From JAKFWF01 sp963750535 (GTDB lineage Bacteria > Pseudomonadota > Alphaproteobacteria > Rhizobiales > Hyphomicrobiaceae): a stretch of DNA of 64,000 bases. The stretch spans positions 1 to 64,000 of the forward strand of contig CAVVRF010000048.1 in the NCBI GenBank assembly GCA_963750535.1. Direction: 5' to 3'. The notes beneath the pieces were generated by a model that saw only the letters and a list, made by a program, of their open reading frames with translations, did not search any database and was not told the origin of the DNA. The position numbers and the translations under genes were made by a program. This document shows positions 8,566-17,935 of the stretch, piece by piece (position 1 is the stretch's first letter; every line of letters starts with the position of its first letter).

Positions 8566-10277
8566 CTCAGGTCCTCGGGGAAATAGCGCATCACACATTT
8601 GACAGGGTTCGGCGCGGCCTGGCCGAGGCCGCAGATCGAGGCGTCGCTCATCACCTGGGCGAGGTCGCCGAGCAGGTCGGCGTTCCATTTCGGCGCCGCC
8701 ATGAGCTGCACGGCCTTTGCGGTACCGTTGCGGCACGGCGTGCACTGGCCACAGCTCTCGTCCTCGAAGAATCGCATCAGGTTGAGCGCCACGTCCTTCA
8801 TGTCGTCCTGGTTGGACAGGATGACGACAGCATGGCTGCCAACGAAACAGCCGTGCTTCTCGAGCGTGCCGAAATCGAGCGGGATGTCGGCCATGTATGC
8901 CGGAAGGATGCCGCCGGATGCACCGCCTGGCAGGTAGCCCTTCAAGTGATGCCCTGGCAGCATGCCGCCGCACAGGGCGATCAGCTCGTTGGCGGTCGAG
9001 CCTGCCGGCGCCAGCACAACGCCCGGCCGCTTGACCCGCCCCGACACCGAGTAGGAGCGAACACCCTTGCCGCCGTTCCTGCCTTGGCTCGCGAACCAAT
9101 CGGCGCCCTTGGCCAGGATCTCCGGCACCCAGTATAGCGTCTCGACGTTGTTGACGAGCGTCGGCCGGTTGAAAATGCCGACCTGCGCGACATACGGCGG
9201 CCGATGCCGCGGCAGGCCGCGCTTGCCTTCGATGCTCTCGATCATCGCGCTTTCTTCGCCGCAGATGTAGGCACCGGCGCCGCGACGGACCAGAACCTCG
9301 GTATGCCGCGTCAAGCCGGCCGCCTCGAGCTTGGCGATCTCGGCCCGCAGGATCTCGATCACGGCGGGATATTCGTCCCGCATGTAGATGAAGACCTGCT
9401 GCGCCTCGACCGCCCAGGCCGCAATCAGCATGCCCTCGAGGAACCGGTGCGGACGGCGCTCGAGATAGTAGCGGTCCTTGAACGTGCCGGGCTCGCCTTC
9501 GTCGCCGTTCACCGCCATCAGGCGCGGCCCCGGCGCTTGTCGTACGAGGCTCCATTTCCGGCCGGTGGGAAAGCCGGCGCCGCCCAGGCCACGCAGCCCG
9601 CCGTCGCTCAGCAAGGCAATGACTTGCTCGACCGTCCGCGCGCCATCGAGACACGAGGCCAGCATGGCGTACCCGCCATCACGGCGGTATGCATCGAGAT
9701 CCTCGTAGGCAGGGACAACTGCGTGCGTGTGCCCGGCGGTGGCGAGCGCCCTCACCTTCTCCACCGTGGCATGATCGACGTGGTGATGCCCCACCTCGGC
9801 CGCCGGCGCGGTATCGCACGAGCCGATGCACGGCGCCCTTACCACCCGCACATCCTCCATCCGCTCGTTCTGCAGCGCCAGCAGCAGCGCGTCCGCTCCG
9901 GCCAGCATGCATGAGAGAGAATCGCATACACGGATCGTCACCTTGGCCGGCCGCGGCGCACCATCCGGCACGACGTCGAAGTGCGCGTAGAAGGTCGCGA
10001 CCTCGTAGACCTCGGCCATCGGCAGGCGCATCCACTCCGCCAGCGCATGCAGCAGCCCGGCGGGCAGGCATTTCTCCGCGTCCTGGATCAGATGCAGAAA
10101 CTCGATCAGCAGCGCTCGCTCGGGTTTGCGGTCGCCCAGGATGACTGCCAGCCGCGCCGATTCCGCCGGGTCGAGCACCCGCCCCTTGGGATGCATCAGC
10201 CCCTTGCGGCGGCCGGCACCCGGATGGACGGCGCTCTTCGGGGCACCGTCGGACTGCTTGCGCACGTGCTCGTTCAT
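8562..10277 (-). CDS. fdsB: Formate dehydrogenase NADH-oxidising subunit, fused FdsG (NuoE-like) and FdsB (NuoF-like)
   Basis: This 571-residue protein joins two diaphorase parts that are separate in many FdsGBA enzymes. Residues about 1-170 are NuoE-like with the 2Fe-2S cysteines in RVCDSLSC and APCIGSC. The rest is NuoF-like: FMN loop LRGLGGAGFPTGRKW, NAD site NGDEGEPGTFKDRYYLE, ICGEESAMIESIEGKRG, and the 4Fe-4S motif ESCGQCTPCRNGT with a later DASICGLG. It would pass electrons from FdsA to NAD+. It is the first gene of the operon and ends in a 4-bp overlap with fdsA. A perfect-arm palindrome lies about 95 bp upstream of its ATG. Confidence 0.93.
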   Translation of the reverse strand: MNEHVRKQSDGAPKSAVHPGAGRRKGLMHPKGRVLDPAESARLAVILGDRKPERALLIEFLHLIQDAEKCLPAGLLHALAEWMRLPMAEVYEVATFYAHFDVVPDGAPRPAKVTIRVCDSLSCMLAGADALLLALQNERMEDVRVVRAPCIGSCDTAPAAEVGHHHVDHATVEKVRALATAGHTHAVVPAYEDLDAYRRDGGYAMLASCLDGARTVEQVIALLSDGGLRGLGGAGFPTGRKWSLVRQAPGPRLMAVNGDEGEPGTFKDRYYLERRPHRFLEGMLIAAWAVEAQQVFIYMRDEYPAVIEILRAEIAKLEAAGLTRHTEVLVRRGAGAYICGEESAMIESIEGKRGLPRHRPPYVAQVGIFNRPTLVNNVETLYWVPEILAKGADWFASQGRNGGKGVRSYSVSGRVKRPGVVLAPAGSTANELIALCGGMLPGHHLKGYLPGGASGGILPAYMADIPLDFGTLEKHGCFVGSHAVVILSNQDDMKDVALNLMRFFEDESCGQCTPCRNGTAKAVQLMAAPKWNADLLGDLAQVMSDASICGLGQAAPNPVKCVMRYFPEDLR

Positions 10278-10370
10278 GTCTTCAGCGCCTCGACCCTAGT
10301 GCCACGGTCGCACCGGATTGATGCCCGCCGGCGGCTCCAGAACCCTCGAAGAGGTATCGAACTCCGCGCT

Positions 10371-10389
10371 CTGGTATGCCATATACCAG
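10371..10389. promoter_or_regulatory. Palindrome upstream of the formate dehydrogenase operon, candidate operator
   Basis: CTGGTAT-gccat-ATACCAG is a 19-bp palindrome with perfect 7-bp arms and a 5-bp spacer. It lies in the 342-bp gap between divergent fdsB and the TerC-family gene, about 95 bp upstream of fdsB and 231 bp upstream of the TerC start. The TGGTAT/ATACCA arms resemble operators of GntR-type repressors. Which regulator binds it is unknown. I see no other strong signal in this gap and no yybP-ykoY-like riboswitch before the TerC gene. Confidence 0.45.
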
Positions 10390-10619
10390 CACAGTAGCAC
10401 GCATATTGCTAGTATGCCGATCGCGAACTTCGCTCTCGAAACCGCCGAAGGTTTGCCGCGGGCCTTGCGATCATCATACTAGAGTGGCCACGCCGAAGGT
10501 ACGCAAACACGGGCGGCCTATTCTGATTGTCGCGCGACAAGCGAAATTGCTTGTTGGCTGCGGCAGGCGAATTGGCTAAGGCCTGGATCGATCACGATAA
10601 CCGGGGGGAAGAGCGTAGA

Positions 10620-11396
10620 ATGCTGCTGAACATCATGGCCGAGGCGTCCAGTCTCAGCGACCAGATCCTGGCCTGGGTTGGCGCCATGTTCGGCAGCAAC
10701 GCCGCCATGGCCGTGGCGATCGTGAAGATCATCGGCATCAACATCGTACTTTCGGGCGACAACGCGGTGGTGATTGCGCTCGCCTGCCGGTCATTGCCGA
10801 AAGGTCAGCGCGCCCTCGGCATCGCGATGGGCGCCGGCGCGGCAATCATTTTGCGCATACTTTTCACGCTGGTGGTCCAGCAGCTTCTCGACGTGCAGTA
10901 CCTGAAGCTGGCCGGTGGGCTGCTGCTGTTCTGGATCGCGATCAAGCTGCTGTTGTCGGAAGAAGCCAGCGAGGATTCGGTCGCCAGCGGCTCGAGCTTG
11001 TGGGAGGCGGTACGGATCGTCGCGGTGGCCGACATCGTCATGAGTCTCGACAACGTCCTCGCAATCGCGGCGGCGGCGCACGGCAATCATACGCTGGTCG
11101 TGGCCGGGCTGCTGATCTCGATACCGCTCGTTGTGTTCGGTTCGACGCTGATCATGGGCCTGCTGCAGCGGTTCCCGATCCTGGTATGGGCCGGTGCCGC
11201 GCTACTCGGCTGGATCGCGGGCGAGCTTATCGCGGAAGAGCAGCTGCTGCACGGAGCGATCGTCGAGCTCGGCCGCATTCTCGCCCTGTCGGTGCCGGCG
11301 ACCGAGCGCCTGTTCGAAATTGCGGGCGCGGCCCTCGTCGTGCTGATCGGCTGGCTGATCAAGAACCGTGGCGCCGGCGGCATATCGGCTCACTGA
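10620..11396 (+). CDS. TerC/YjbE-family integral membrane protein
   Basis: The 258-residue inner-membrane protein has seven or so hydrophobic segments. Two acidic membrane motifs are characteristic of the TerC family: LSGDNAVVIALACRSLP near residue 45 and VADIVMSLDNVLAIAAAAHG near residue 140. YjbE/YkoY-type members have been linked to metal ion (manganese) export or metal loading of exported proteins. The exact substrate here is unknown. The ATG at 10620 was chosen because GGGGGGAAGAG lies about 7 bp upstream; an ATG at 10635 is the alternative. Its 3' end overlaps the convergent GNAT gene by 7 bp. Confidence 0.85.
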   Translation: MLLNIMAEASSLSDQILAWVGAMFGSNAAMAVAIVKIIGINIVLSGDNAVVIALACRSLPKGQRALGIAMGAGAAIILRILFTLVVQQLLDVQYLKLAGGLLLFWIAIKLLLSEEASEDSVASGSSLWEAVRIVAVADIVMSLDNVLAIAAAAHGNHTLVVAGLLISIPLVVFGSTLIMGLLQRFPILVWAGAALLGWIAGELIAEEQLLHGAIVELGRILALSVPATERLFEIAGAALVVLIGWLIKNRGAGGISAH

Positions 11397-11905
11397 GCCG
11401 GCCGCTCGGCGGTCATGAACCACGCCGGGCCGGCGATCGGGTCGTGCCACACCCGTTTCCAGCGAAATCCGGCCTTCTCGTAGGCGCGGACGGCGCGTTC
11501 GTTGGCGATCGAGGGAAACACCGCCACCGCCACCGCGAGCGTCGTGGAGAACACCTCGTCCCGCAATTGTGCCAGCGCCGCGGCACCGGCACCGATGCCC
11601 CGGTGCGTCGCGCTGGCGATGAACAGGTCGAGGTCCCAGGTGCCGGGCGCGAGATCGTCCGGCAGCTGCTCGCCCCACACCGTCGCGTCGACGGCGTGGC
11701 CATAGCCGATGCACTCGCCGGTATCGGCCACCTCGATCATGCGGCAGATTGCGTGCGGCGCATCGAGCGCCATCAGCACCTCGACCTCGGTCGAGGCGCG
11801 CGGACCCCACCAGTCCTCGATCTCCGGCCGGCCGAGCCAACGCCGGATCGTCGGCCAATCGGCGCTGGTCGCCGGTCTGAGACGGACGGCCGCGGGATCC
11901 ATCAT
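11390..11905 (-). CDS. GNAT acetyltransferase, AAC(6')-like
   Basis: The protein has 171 residues and a complete GNAT fold. It begins VRLRPATSADWPTIRRWL, shows GTWDLDLFIASATHRGIG with the acetyl-CoA loop (RGIGAGAAAL), and ends with ANERAVRAYEKAGFRW. The layout resembles the aminoglycoside 6'-N-acetyltransferase branch and related chromosomal proteins, but resistance activity cannot be inferred from this. Its ATG overlaps the purH stop (TGATG), so it is translationally coupled to purH. The 3' end overlaps the convergent TerC-family gene. Confidence 0.8.
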   Translation of the reverse strand: MMDPAAVRLRPATSADWPTIRRWLGRPEIEDWWGPRASTEVEVLMALDAPHAICRMIEVADTGECIGYGHAVDATVWGEQLPDDLAPGTWDLDLFIASATHRGIGAGAAALAQLRDEVFSTTLAVAVAVFPSIANERAVRAYEKAGFRWKRVWHDPIAGPAWFMTAERPAQ

Positions 11906-13494
11906 CAGTGACGGAAGTGGCGCATGCCGGTGAACACCATCGCCAGGCCGCGGTCGTCGGCCGCCTTGATGACCTCGTCGTCGCGCATCGAGCCGCCAGG
12001 CTGAATCACCGCCGTCGCTCCCGCCTCGGCCGCCGCGAGCAGGCCATCCGCGAACGGGAAGAAGGCATCCGACGCCACCACCGCTCCCTTGGCCAGCGTC
12101 TCGGGGAGACCGGCGGCCTTCGCAGCCTCGGCGGCTTTCCATGACGCGATCCGCGAGCTGTCGACGCGGCTCATCTGCCCAGCGCCGATGCCAACCGTGG
12201 CGCCATCCTTGGCATAGACGATGGCATTCGACTTCACGTGCTTGGCGACCTTAAAGGCAAACTTCAGATCGGCCAGCTCGGCCGCCGTCGGCTGCCGCTT
12301 GGTCACGACTTTCATCGGTGCGGCCTCGACGATGCCGTTGTCGCGCGACTGGACCAGCAAACCGCCCGCGACCGAGCGCACGGTGATGCCGGCAGCCGCG
12401 GCATCCGGCAGGCCACCGGTCGTCAGTAGCCGCAGGTTCTTCTTGGCGGCGAAAATCGCCTTCGCCTCGTCGGTCGCGTCGGGGGCGATCACCACCTCGG
12501 TGAAGATCCGGGTGATCTCCTCGGCCGCCGCGGCGTCGATCGTGCGATTGAGCGCGATGATGCCGCCGAACGCGCTCACCGGATCGCAGCGCAAGGCGGT
12601 GAGATAGGCCTCTCGGAGGCTCGCGGCGGTTGCCACGCCGCACGGATTGGCGTGCTTGATGATCGCCACCGCCGCAGCCTTCGACGGATCGAACTCGGCG
12701 ACCAGCTCGAACGCCGCATCGGTGTCGTTCAGGTTGTTGTAGGAAAGCTCCTTGCCCTGATGCTGGACCGCGGTGGCGACGCCGCGACGCTGCTCCGGCG
12801 TCCGGTAGAAGGCCGCCGTCTGATGCGGGTTCTCGCCATAGCGAAGCTCTTGCGCCAGCGCACCGCCAAAAGCCCGCCACGCCGGCGCCGTCTCGCCCAG
12901 TTGCCCTGCGAACCAGTTGCTGATGGCAGCGTCATAGGCCGCCGTGCGCGCGTAGGCCTTGGCCGCCAGCGCCTTGCGCAGCGCCAGCGTCGTCGCGCCG
13001 TCGTTCGCCTGGAGCTCGGCCAGCACCCGCGCGTAGTCCTCGTGCGTGACGACCACCGCCACGCCATCATGATTCTTGGCCGCTGCCCTGATCATCGCCG
13101 GGCCGCCGATATCGATGTTCTCGACACAGTGGTCGTAGCCGGCTCCGGACGCGACGGTCGCTTCGAACGGATAGAGGTTCACCACCAGCAGGTCGATCGG
13201 CGGAATGTTGTGCGCCTTCGCCGCGGCCTCGTGAGCGGCGTTGCCGCGGATCGCCAGCAAACCGCCGTGCACCGTCGGGTGCAGCGTCTTGACGCGACCA
13301 TCCATCATCTCGGGAAAGCCGGTGTGCTCGGACACGTCGGTGACCTTGATCCCGGCTGCCTTCAGGGCGGCCGCGGTGCCGCCGGTCGACAGCAGCGCGA
13401 TGCCGTGGCCGGCGAGCTTGCCGGCGAATTCGATCAACCCCGTCTTGTCCGATACCGAGATCAGCGCACGTCGAACCTGGGCCAGATCAGTCAT
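11905..13494 (-). CDS. purH: Bifunctional AICAR formyltransferase / IMP cyclohydrolase
   Basis: PurH (529 residues) catalyses the last two steps of IMP synthesis in the cytoplasm. The N-terminal MGS-like cyclohydrolase domain carries VSDKTGLIEFA, STGGTAAALKAAGI and the VKTLHPTVHGG motif. The C-terminal transformylase domain shows LRYGENPHQTAAFYR, IIKHANPCGVA and the typical ending VFTGMRHFRH. Full length and uninterrupted. Its ATG overlaps the stop of the heparinase-like gene by 4 bp (ATGA), placing it in the chain htpX-rsmB-heparinase-like-purH-GNAT. Confidence 0.97.
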   Translation of the reverse strand: MTDLAQVRRALISVSDKTGLIEFAGKLAGHGIALLSTGGTAAALKAAGIKVTDVSEHTGFPEMMDGRVKTLHPTVHGGLLAIRGNAAHEAAAKAHNIPPIDLLVVNLYPFEATVASGAGYDHCVENIDIGGPAMIRAAAKNHDGVAVVVTHEDYARVLAELQANDGATTLALRKALAAKAYARTAAYDAAISNWFAGQLGETAPAWRAFGGALAQELRYGENPHQTAAFYRTPEQRRGVATAVQHQGKELSYNNLNDTDAAFELVAEFDPSKAAAVAIIKHANPCGVATAASLREAYLTALRCDPVSAFGGIIALNRTIDAAAAEEITRIFTEVVIAPDATDEAKAIFAAKKNLRLLTTGGLPDAAAAGITVRSVAGGLLVQSRDNGIVEAAPMKVVTKRQPTAAELADLKFAFKVAKHVKSNAIVYAKDGATVGIGAGQMSRVDSSRIASWKAAEAAKAAGLPETLAKGAVVASDAFFPFADGLLAAAEAGATAVIQPGGSMRDDEVIKAADDRGLAMVFTGMRHFRH

Positions 13495-15197
13495 GGCAGT
13501 CGCTCCATTTCCCAGCGCACCTCGCTCTCCCCGAAGGTCGCGCCGCGCAGTACGATTTGCAGAGCCGCCCGCGGTCCGGCGAGATCGGCAAAGTGCAGGC
13601 TCTCCTCGATCCCGAGCGCGGCGCCTGTGGCGGTGAAACGCCAGCGGCGGCCATCGGCAAGCGTCAGGATGATGGTCGACTCCGAGTCGCCGGGCGCGCA
13701 GGCGACGCCACTCGCAAGGTGAAAATGTACGGCGAACGGCAAATCCTGCGACAGCCTCATCTGGCCGCGCTGCGGACCGATGCGCTCGACGCCGGCGATG
13801 CGATCACCGGCGACGTCGATCTCGATCCGCCGCCGGTGCAGCAGCTTGAAGCGCGGGAAATAGCCGTCGTGGAACGCTTCGACCTCGACGCCGCCGTCAC
13901 GCGTCGTCGTCCGGTACTCGACATCATCGGGGAAGCGGATCGGCGCGCCGCCGACCAGCGTCTCCAGATGGTCGTGGCGCACCAGTCTCGCGGATGACTT
14001 GCAGCCAAGGCAAAGCGTGTTGTGGCTCGCGGTCGCCCGCGCCGCCGATTGCCACTCCCGCGCGGCCGGCAGCGGCGCACCGCAATTCACGAAGACCGCC
14101 TCGGAACCGTCGCTGATCTCGAACGACAGGCATCCGGCATGGGCGGCGCCGGACAGCTCTAGCGGCGGCGGCGGGCCGACATCCATCAGCAGCACGAGAG
14201 GACCGCGCTCCAGGCGCAGATAGCGCGAATGGGGCGCCGCGATAAGTTGCTCCTGCGGTCGGTCATCGTAGGCAAGCACCGTCGACAGCACATCGATCAT
14301 GTGCGCCGACATGCCATTGAACCGGCCGAGCTTGCCATCGCCGAGCCGCAGGTAGCGCAACATCTTCAGCATGCGCTTGATCGTGTCGTCGAACCCCTCT
14401 GGCAGCTTCTGCTCGCGGGTGATGAAGCATTGCCGCAACGGCAGGAAGTCGAGCAACAGCTCGACCAGCGCCATCGGATTGCGCGTGACGTGCCCGCCAT
14501 CCGGCAGGATCTGCTTGTTGAGCTCGGCCGCGAACGCCTGGCCAACCGGCTCGAGATGGCGCTCGTATCCACTGATGCTGAGATGGCCGACCAGCAGCCC
14601 GGCCAGCGCCTCGATGCGCTGCAGGCCCTCCGGCGCATGGGCCCACGTCGCCGCCAGATAGAGCAGCTGATCACCGAGCCGGTCGGTCGTCGTGTCGAAC
14701 GTCGCCTGGTCGACAACCTCGAGGATCAGGCTCGCGCTCGAGATCCAGGACATCATCCGCCGGCCGACGACCGCAGGCTCCCAGGCGACTTTCCCCGCCG
14801 CCGGCCGCCTGAACCGCGAGCACCAGTCGGCGACGAGCGCGATCGCCAGGTCTCGCGCGCCAATGTGACCCGCGGCATCGAGGTGGCGCAGCCATCCGAA
14901 GCCATGCAGCTCGCGCTCCCAGGCGGCATTGGGCGGCGCCACGTCGAACGGCGACGCGCCGTCCAGGATCGCCACCGTGCCGCCGAGCCCGAAATGACCG
15001 AACTCGACCTCGCTGGCGAAGCTGGGGTCGGCGATGCGCAAGTCCTGCGGAACGATCAGCAACTTGTCGGCGACCGGCGCACCGTATCGCCACTTGAGCA
15101 GCGGGGAATGCTTCAGGCGCGCGGAAGCTGACCGGCAGGAGCGATCCACGAACAGTCTGGCGAGCCGCGTCTGCTCACCGAGCGTCAGGCGCGGCAT
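13491..15197 (-). CDS. Heparinase II/III family protein
   Basis: The 568-residue protein has the layout of the alphaproteobacterial heparinase II/III-like family that sits between rsmB and purH. An N-terminal alpha-helical toroid-like part includes PDGGHVTRNPMALVELLLDF. The C-terminal beta-sandwich part has a conserved segment (SHNTLCLGCKSSARL) and ends in a strand-rich region. The natural substrate of these conserved chromosomal members is not known, and a polysaccharide lyase role is inferred only from the fold family. It overlaps purH by 4 bp and starts 81 bp after the rsmB stop. Confidence 0.83.
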   Translation of the reverse strand: MPRLTLGEQTRLARLFVDRSCRSASARLKHSPLLKWRYGAPVADKLLIVPQDLRIADPSFASEVEFGHFGLGGTVAILDGASPFDVAPPNAAWERELHGFGWLRHLDAAGHIGARDLAIALVADWCSRFRRPAAGKVAWEPAVVGRRMMSWISSASLILEVVDQATFDTTTDRLGDQLLYLAATWAHAPEGLQRIEALAGLLVGHLSISGYERHLEPVGQAFAAELNKQILPDGGHVTRNPMALVELLLDFLPLRQCFITREQKLPEGFDDTIKRMLKMLRYLRLGDGKLGRFNGMSAHMIDVLSTVLAYDDRPQEQLIAAPHSRYLRLERGPLVLLMDVGPPPPLELSGAAHAGCLSFEISDGSEAVFVNCGAPLPAAREWQSAARATASHNTLCLGCKSSARLVRHDHLETLVGGAPIRFPDDVEYRTTTRDGGVEVEAFHDGYFPRFKLLHRRRIEIDVAGDRIAGVERIGPQRGQMRLSQDLPFAVHFHLASGVACAPGDSESTIILTLADGRRWRFTATGAALGIEESLHFADLAGPRAALQIVLRGATFGESEVRWEMERLP

Positions 15198-15278
15198 GAT
15201 CTGGCTTGTCCATACATGGTCGTCGGCTTACCGCCGACGCGGCCCCGATACAAGGCGGCCGGGCCATTCCCCTGTGTA

Positions 15279-16634
15279 TCAAGCCCGGCGAACCAGCCGG
15301 CACGCAAAAAAGCCGTCCATCCCCGACAGCTCGGGCTTGGCGCGCTGCAGATGAAACGGCAGCGTCCGCAGGTCCCCCTCGCGGCTGATCCAGTCCGCCT
15401 CGCCGCCAACCTCCAGCGACAAGATCGGCCGCCGCTTGACCTCGCCATGCTCACGCAGATAGCGCGCCAACAGCTTCTGCCCTTCTTCCGGCTCGAGCGA
15501 GCAGGTACAGAACACCACCAGCCCACCCGGCTTCACCAGCCGCACGGCATTGTCCAGCATGCGATATTGCAGCGGCGCCAGCTTGGCGATGTCGGCTGCC
15601 CGTTTCAGGCGCAGGATATCGGGGTGCCGACGGATGGTCCCGGTCGCCGAGCAGGGTACGTCGAGCAGCACGGCATCGAATGGCTCAGCCGCCTGCCACG
15701 TGGCCGCGTCGGCCTCGACCAGCTCAGCCTGGAGTTGCAGCCGATCAAGGTTTTGCCGCAGGCGTTGCAAGCGCTCCGACGAATGATCGACGGCGGTGAC
15801 GATCGCACCGCGATTGGCGAGCGCCGCGGTCTTGCCGCCTGGCGCCGCGCACAGGTCGGCAATGCGCTTGCCGCGTACATCGCCGAGCAGCCGGGCGGGA
15901 ATGGCGGCGGCCACGTCCTGCACCCACCAGCCGCCCTCGGCGAACCCGGGGAGCTCTTCGATCCTGCCCTCGGCCGCCAGCCGCACCGTTTCGCCGGCCA
16001 CGATCTCGCCGCCCAGGCGCGCCGCCCATCCCGCCGGGTCCGACTTCACACTGATATCGAGCGGCGCCTGGTGCAGCGATGCTTCGGCGATCTTGCGCGC
16101 CACCGCCTCGCCGTAGGCCTCCGCCCAGCGCTGCCACATCCAGTCGGGGATGTTGAGACGCACCGCATCCTGGGACGCGACGATCGCTCCGCCCTCGGCA
16201 GCAATACGGCGCAGCACCGCATTTGTCAGCTTGGCAAAACGCTCGGTCTGCGGCTCGGCGCGACACTGCTCGACCGCGATGTTGATCACGGCATGCGGAG
16301 CCGAATCGAGAAACAGCAGCTGCGCAGATGCCGAGAGGAGAATTGCGGACAAATTGCCACGCTTCTCCGGCAGGGGCCGTTCGAGGAACGTCGCCAGGGC
16401 GGCTTCGAGCTGGCCGAAGCGGCGCAGCACGGTGGCGGCGATCATTCGCGCCAGCGCCCGATCTCTCGGCTCCAGGCGCTTGAACTCGACCTGCTCCAGC
16501 AGGAACGACAATGCATCATCGAATGCGCGCCCATGGCGCAGCACGGCAGCCACCAGCAGCACCGCCAGCTGGCGCGCGGCGTAGCCCTGCGGAAGGCGCT
16601 TTGCCGTGCCTTCGCGGCCCTTCTCGACCGTCAC
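15279..16634 (-). CDS. rsmB: 16S rRNA (cytosine-967-C5)-methyltransferase RsmB
   Basis: The 451-residue protein combines an N-terminal NusB-like RNA-binding domain with a C-terminal SAM-dependent methyltransferase. SAM motif I is LCAAPGGKTAALA. The catalytic cysteines lie in LLDVPCSATGTIRRHPD and VVFCTCSLEPEEG. It methylates 16S rRNA during ribosome assembly. The frame is open much further upstream, through htpX, but the GTG at 16634 fits the domain start and lies just after the htpX stop at 16640. Confidence 0.92.
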   Translation of the reverse strand: MTVEKGREGTAKRLPQGYAARQLAVLLVAAVLRHGRAFDDALSFLLEQVEFKRLEPRDRALARMIAATVLRRFGQLEAALATFLERPLPEKRGNLSAILLSASAQLLFLDSAPHAVINIAVEQCRAEPQTERFAKLTNAVLRRIAAEGGAIVASQDAVRLNIPDWMWQRWAEAYGEAVARKIAEASLHQAPLDISVKSDPAGWAARLGGEIVAGETVRLAAEGRIEELPGFAEGGWWVQDVAAAIPARLLGDVRGKRIADLCAAPGGKTAALANRGAIVTAVDHSSERLQRLRQNLDRLQLQAELVEADAATWQAAEPFDAVLLDVPCSATGTIRRHPDILRLKRAADIAKLAPLQYRMLDNAVRLVKPGGLVVFCTCSLEPEEGQKLLARYLREHGEVKRRPILSLEVGGEADWISREGDLRTLPFHLQRAKPELSGMDGFFACRLVRRA

Positions 16635-16639
16635 GATTT

Positions 16640-17611
16640 TCAACCCCAGGGTCCACGGCGCTCGTTGCCGGCCGTCGGTCGCACTGTGCGACCGGTCGCC
16701 GGCGCGGTGCGCGGCAGGAACTTGCCGCCGCCACCGCTCTCGCTTGCCAGAATGCCCATCTCTTGCGCCAATTTCTCGAGCTCGGCAACGCGGTTCTCGA
16801 GATTGGGGTGGGTCGAGAACAGGCTGTCGGTACCGCGCCCGGTCAGCGGATTGACGATGAATATCTGCGCGGTGGCGGGAAGGCGCTGCGCGCTCTCCAT
16901 GCGCAACCCACCGCGCACGGCGTCGTTGATCTTGGTCAGCGCCGAGGCGAGCCACAACGGATTGCCGCATATTCGCGCGCCGATCTGGTCGGCCTGATAT
17001 TCGCGCGAGCGGCTGATTGCCATCTGCACCAGGGTCGCGGCGACCGGGGCGACGAGCGCCGCGACCAACGTGCCGAGCATGTTGCCGCGACCATTGCGAG
17101 TGCCGCCGAAAAGCATGCCGAGCTGCAGCATGTTGGCGAACATCGAGATGGCGCCGCCGATCGAGGCAGCCGCCGTCATCGTCAATGTGTCGCGGTTCTT
17201 GATGTGCGCCAGCTCGTGCGCCATGACGCCGGCGACCTCTTCGCGGCTGAGCATGTCGAGCAGCCCGGTCGAGGCGCATACCGCCGCGTTCTGCGGATTG
17301 CGTCCGGTCGCGAATGCGTTCGGCTGCGGGCTGTTCATGACGTAGACGCGCGGCATCGGCAGTCCGGCCCGCTGGCTGAGAAGCTGGACGAGCGCGTAGA
17401 ACTCAGGCGCCGAGCCGGCGTCGACTTCCTGCGCGCCGTGCATGCGCAGCACCAGCTTGTCCGACTTCCAATATGTCATCAGGTTCATGGCGAGCGCGAA
17501 GACGAACGCGATCCACAGGCCGCGCTGGCCGCCGACCAGCGCGCCGGTGCCAACGAAAATACCCGTCAGCGCCAGCAACAGCAGTCCCGTCCTGAGGAAA
17601 TTGCTCGGCAT
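16640..17611 (-). CDS. htpX: Zinc metalloprotease HtpX
   Basis: The 323-residue inner-membrane M48 protease takes part in quality control of membrane proteins. Two N-terminal membrane segments are followed by the zinc site HELAHIKNRDT (HExxH), with two more hydrophobic segments after it. The third zinc ligand is expected in the SREYQADQIGARI region. The ATG at 17611 gives the usual family N-terminus (MPSNFLRTGLLLLALTGIF). Upstream in-frame codons are not needed. It is first in the minus-strand chain with rsmB 5 bp downstream. Confidence 0.94.
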   Translation of the reverse strand: MPSNFLRTGLLLLALTGIFVGTGALVGGQRGLWIAFVFALAMNLMTYWKSDKLVLRMHGAQEVDAGSAPEFYALVQLLSQRAGLPMPRVYVMNSPQPNAFATGRNPQNAAVCASTGLLDMLSREEVAGVMAHELAHIKNRDTLTMTAAASIGGAISMFANMLQLGMLFGGTRNGRGNMLGTLVAALVAPVAATLVQMAISRSREYQADQIGARICGNPLWLASALTKINDAVRGGLRMESAQRLPATAQIFIVNPLTGRGTDSLFSTHPNLENRVAELEKLAQEMGILASESGGGGKFLPRTAPATGRTVRPTAGNERRGPWG

Positions 17612-17713
17612 CGCAGATCTCGCTATAGGCGGCACACACGTTGCACCACGGCATTATATGGTATGGCGTGAAGCTCTCCGATAGCCGTGCCACGGAGTGG
17701 ACGATGACCGACC

Positions 17714-17935
17714 ATGAAAATAGCTCCCGCGCCGGCCGACGCCGGAAGCGAGCCCGCCGAACCATTGCGCGAGTTGACGCCGGCAGCCCAGCGCGCGCTG
17801 GCCGAAGCGGCCGAGCGCAGGCGGCTCAGCCAGCTTGCGGAGGCCAATCGTCCCACCGAGATCGGCGGCCGCGACGGCCCTGATCCAGTCCAATTCGGCG
17901 ATTGGGAGAAGGGTGGCATCGCCTGGGATTTCTAG
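17714..17935 (+). CDS. DUF1674 / SDHAF4-like protein
   Basis: The protein has 73 residues. The C-terminal block NRPTEIGGRDGPDPVQFGDW followed by EKGGIAWDF is the signature of the DUF1674 family, the bacterial relatives of succinate dehydrogenase assembly factor 4. It is thought to help assemble flavinylated SdhA into complex II, although no sdh genes are in this window. The first half is a charged, Ala-rich helix. It is divergent from htpX. Confidence 0.85.
   Translation: MKIAPAPADAGSEPAEPLRELTPAAQRALAEAAERRRLSQLAEANRPTEIGGRDGPDPVQFGDWEKGGIAWDF

Noticed and set aside
8565..9654. Single 1289-codon frame joining fdsB and fdsA
   Set aside because: The upstream part is a shifted frame of fdsB; the fdsA start at 8565 overlaps the true fdsB stop.
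10400..10619. Possible yybP-ykoY manganese riboswitch before the TerC gene
   Set aside because: The conserved internal loops of that motif could not be found.
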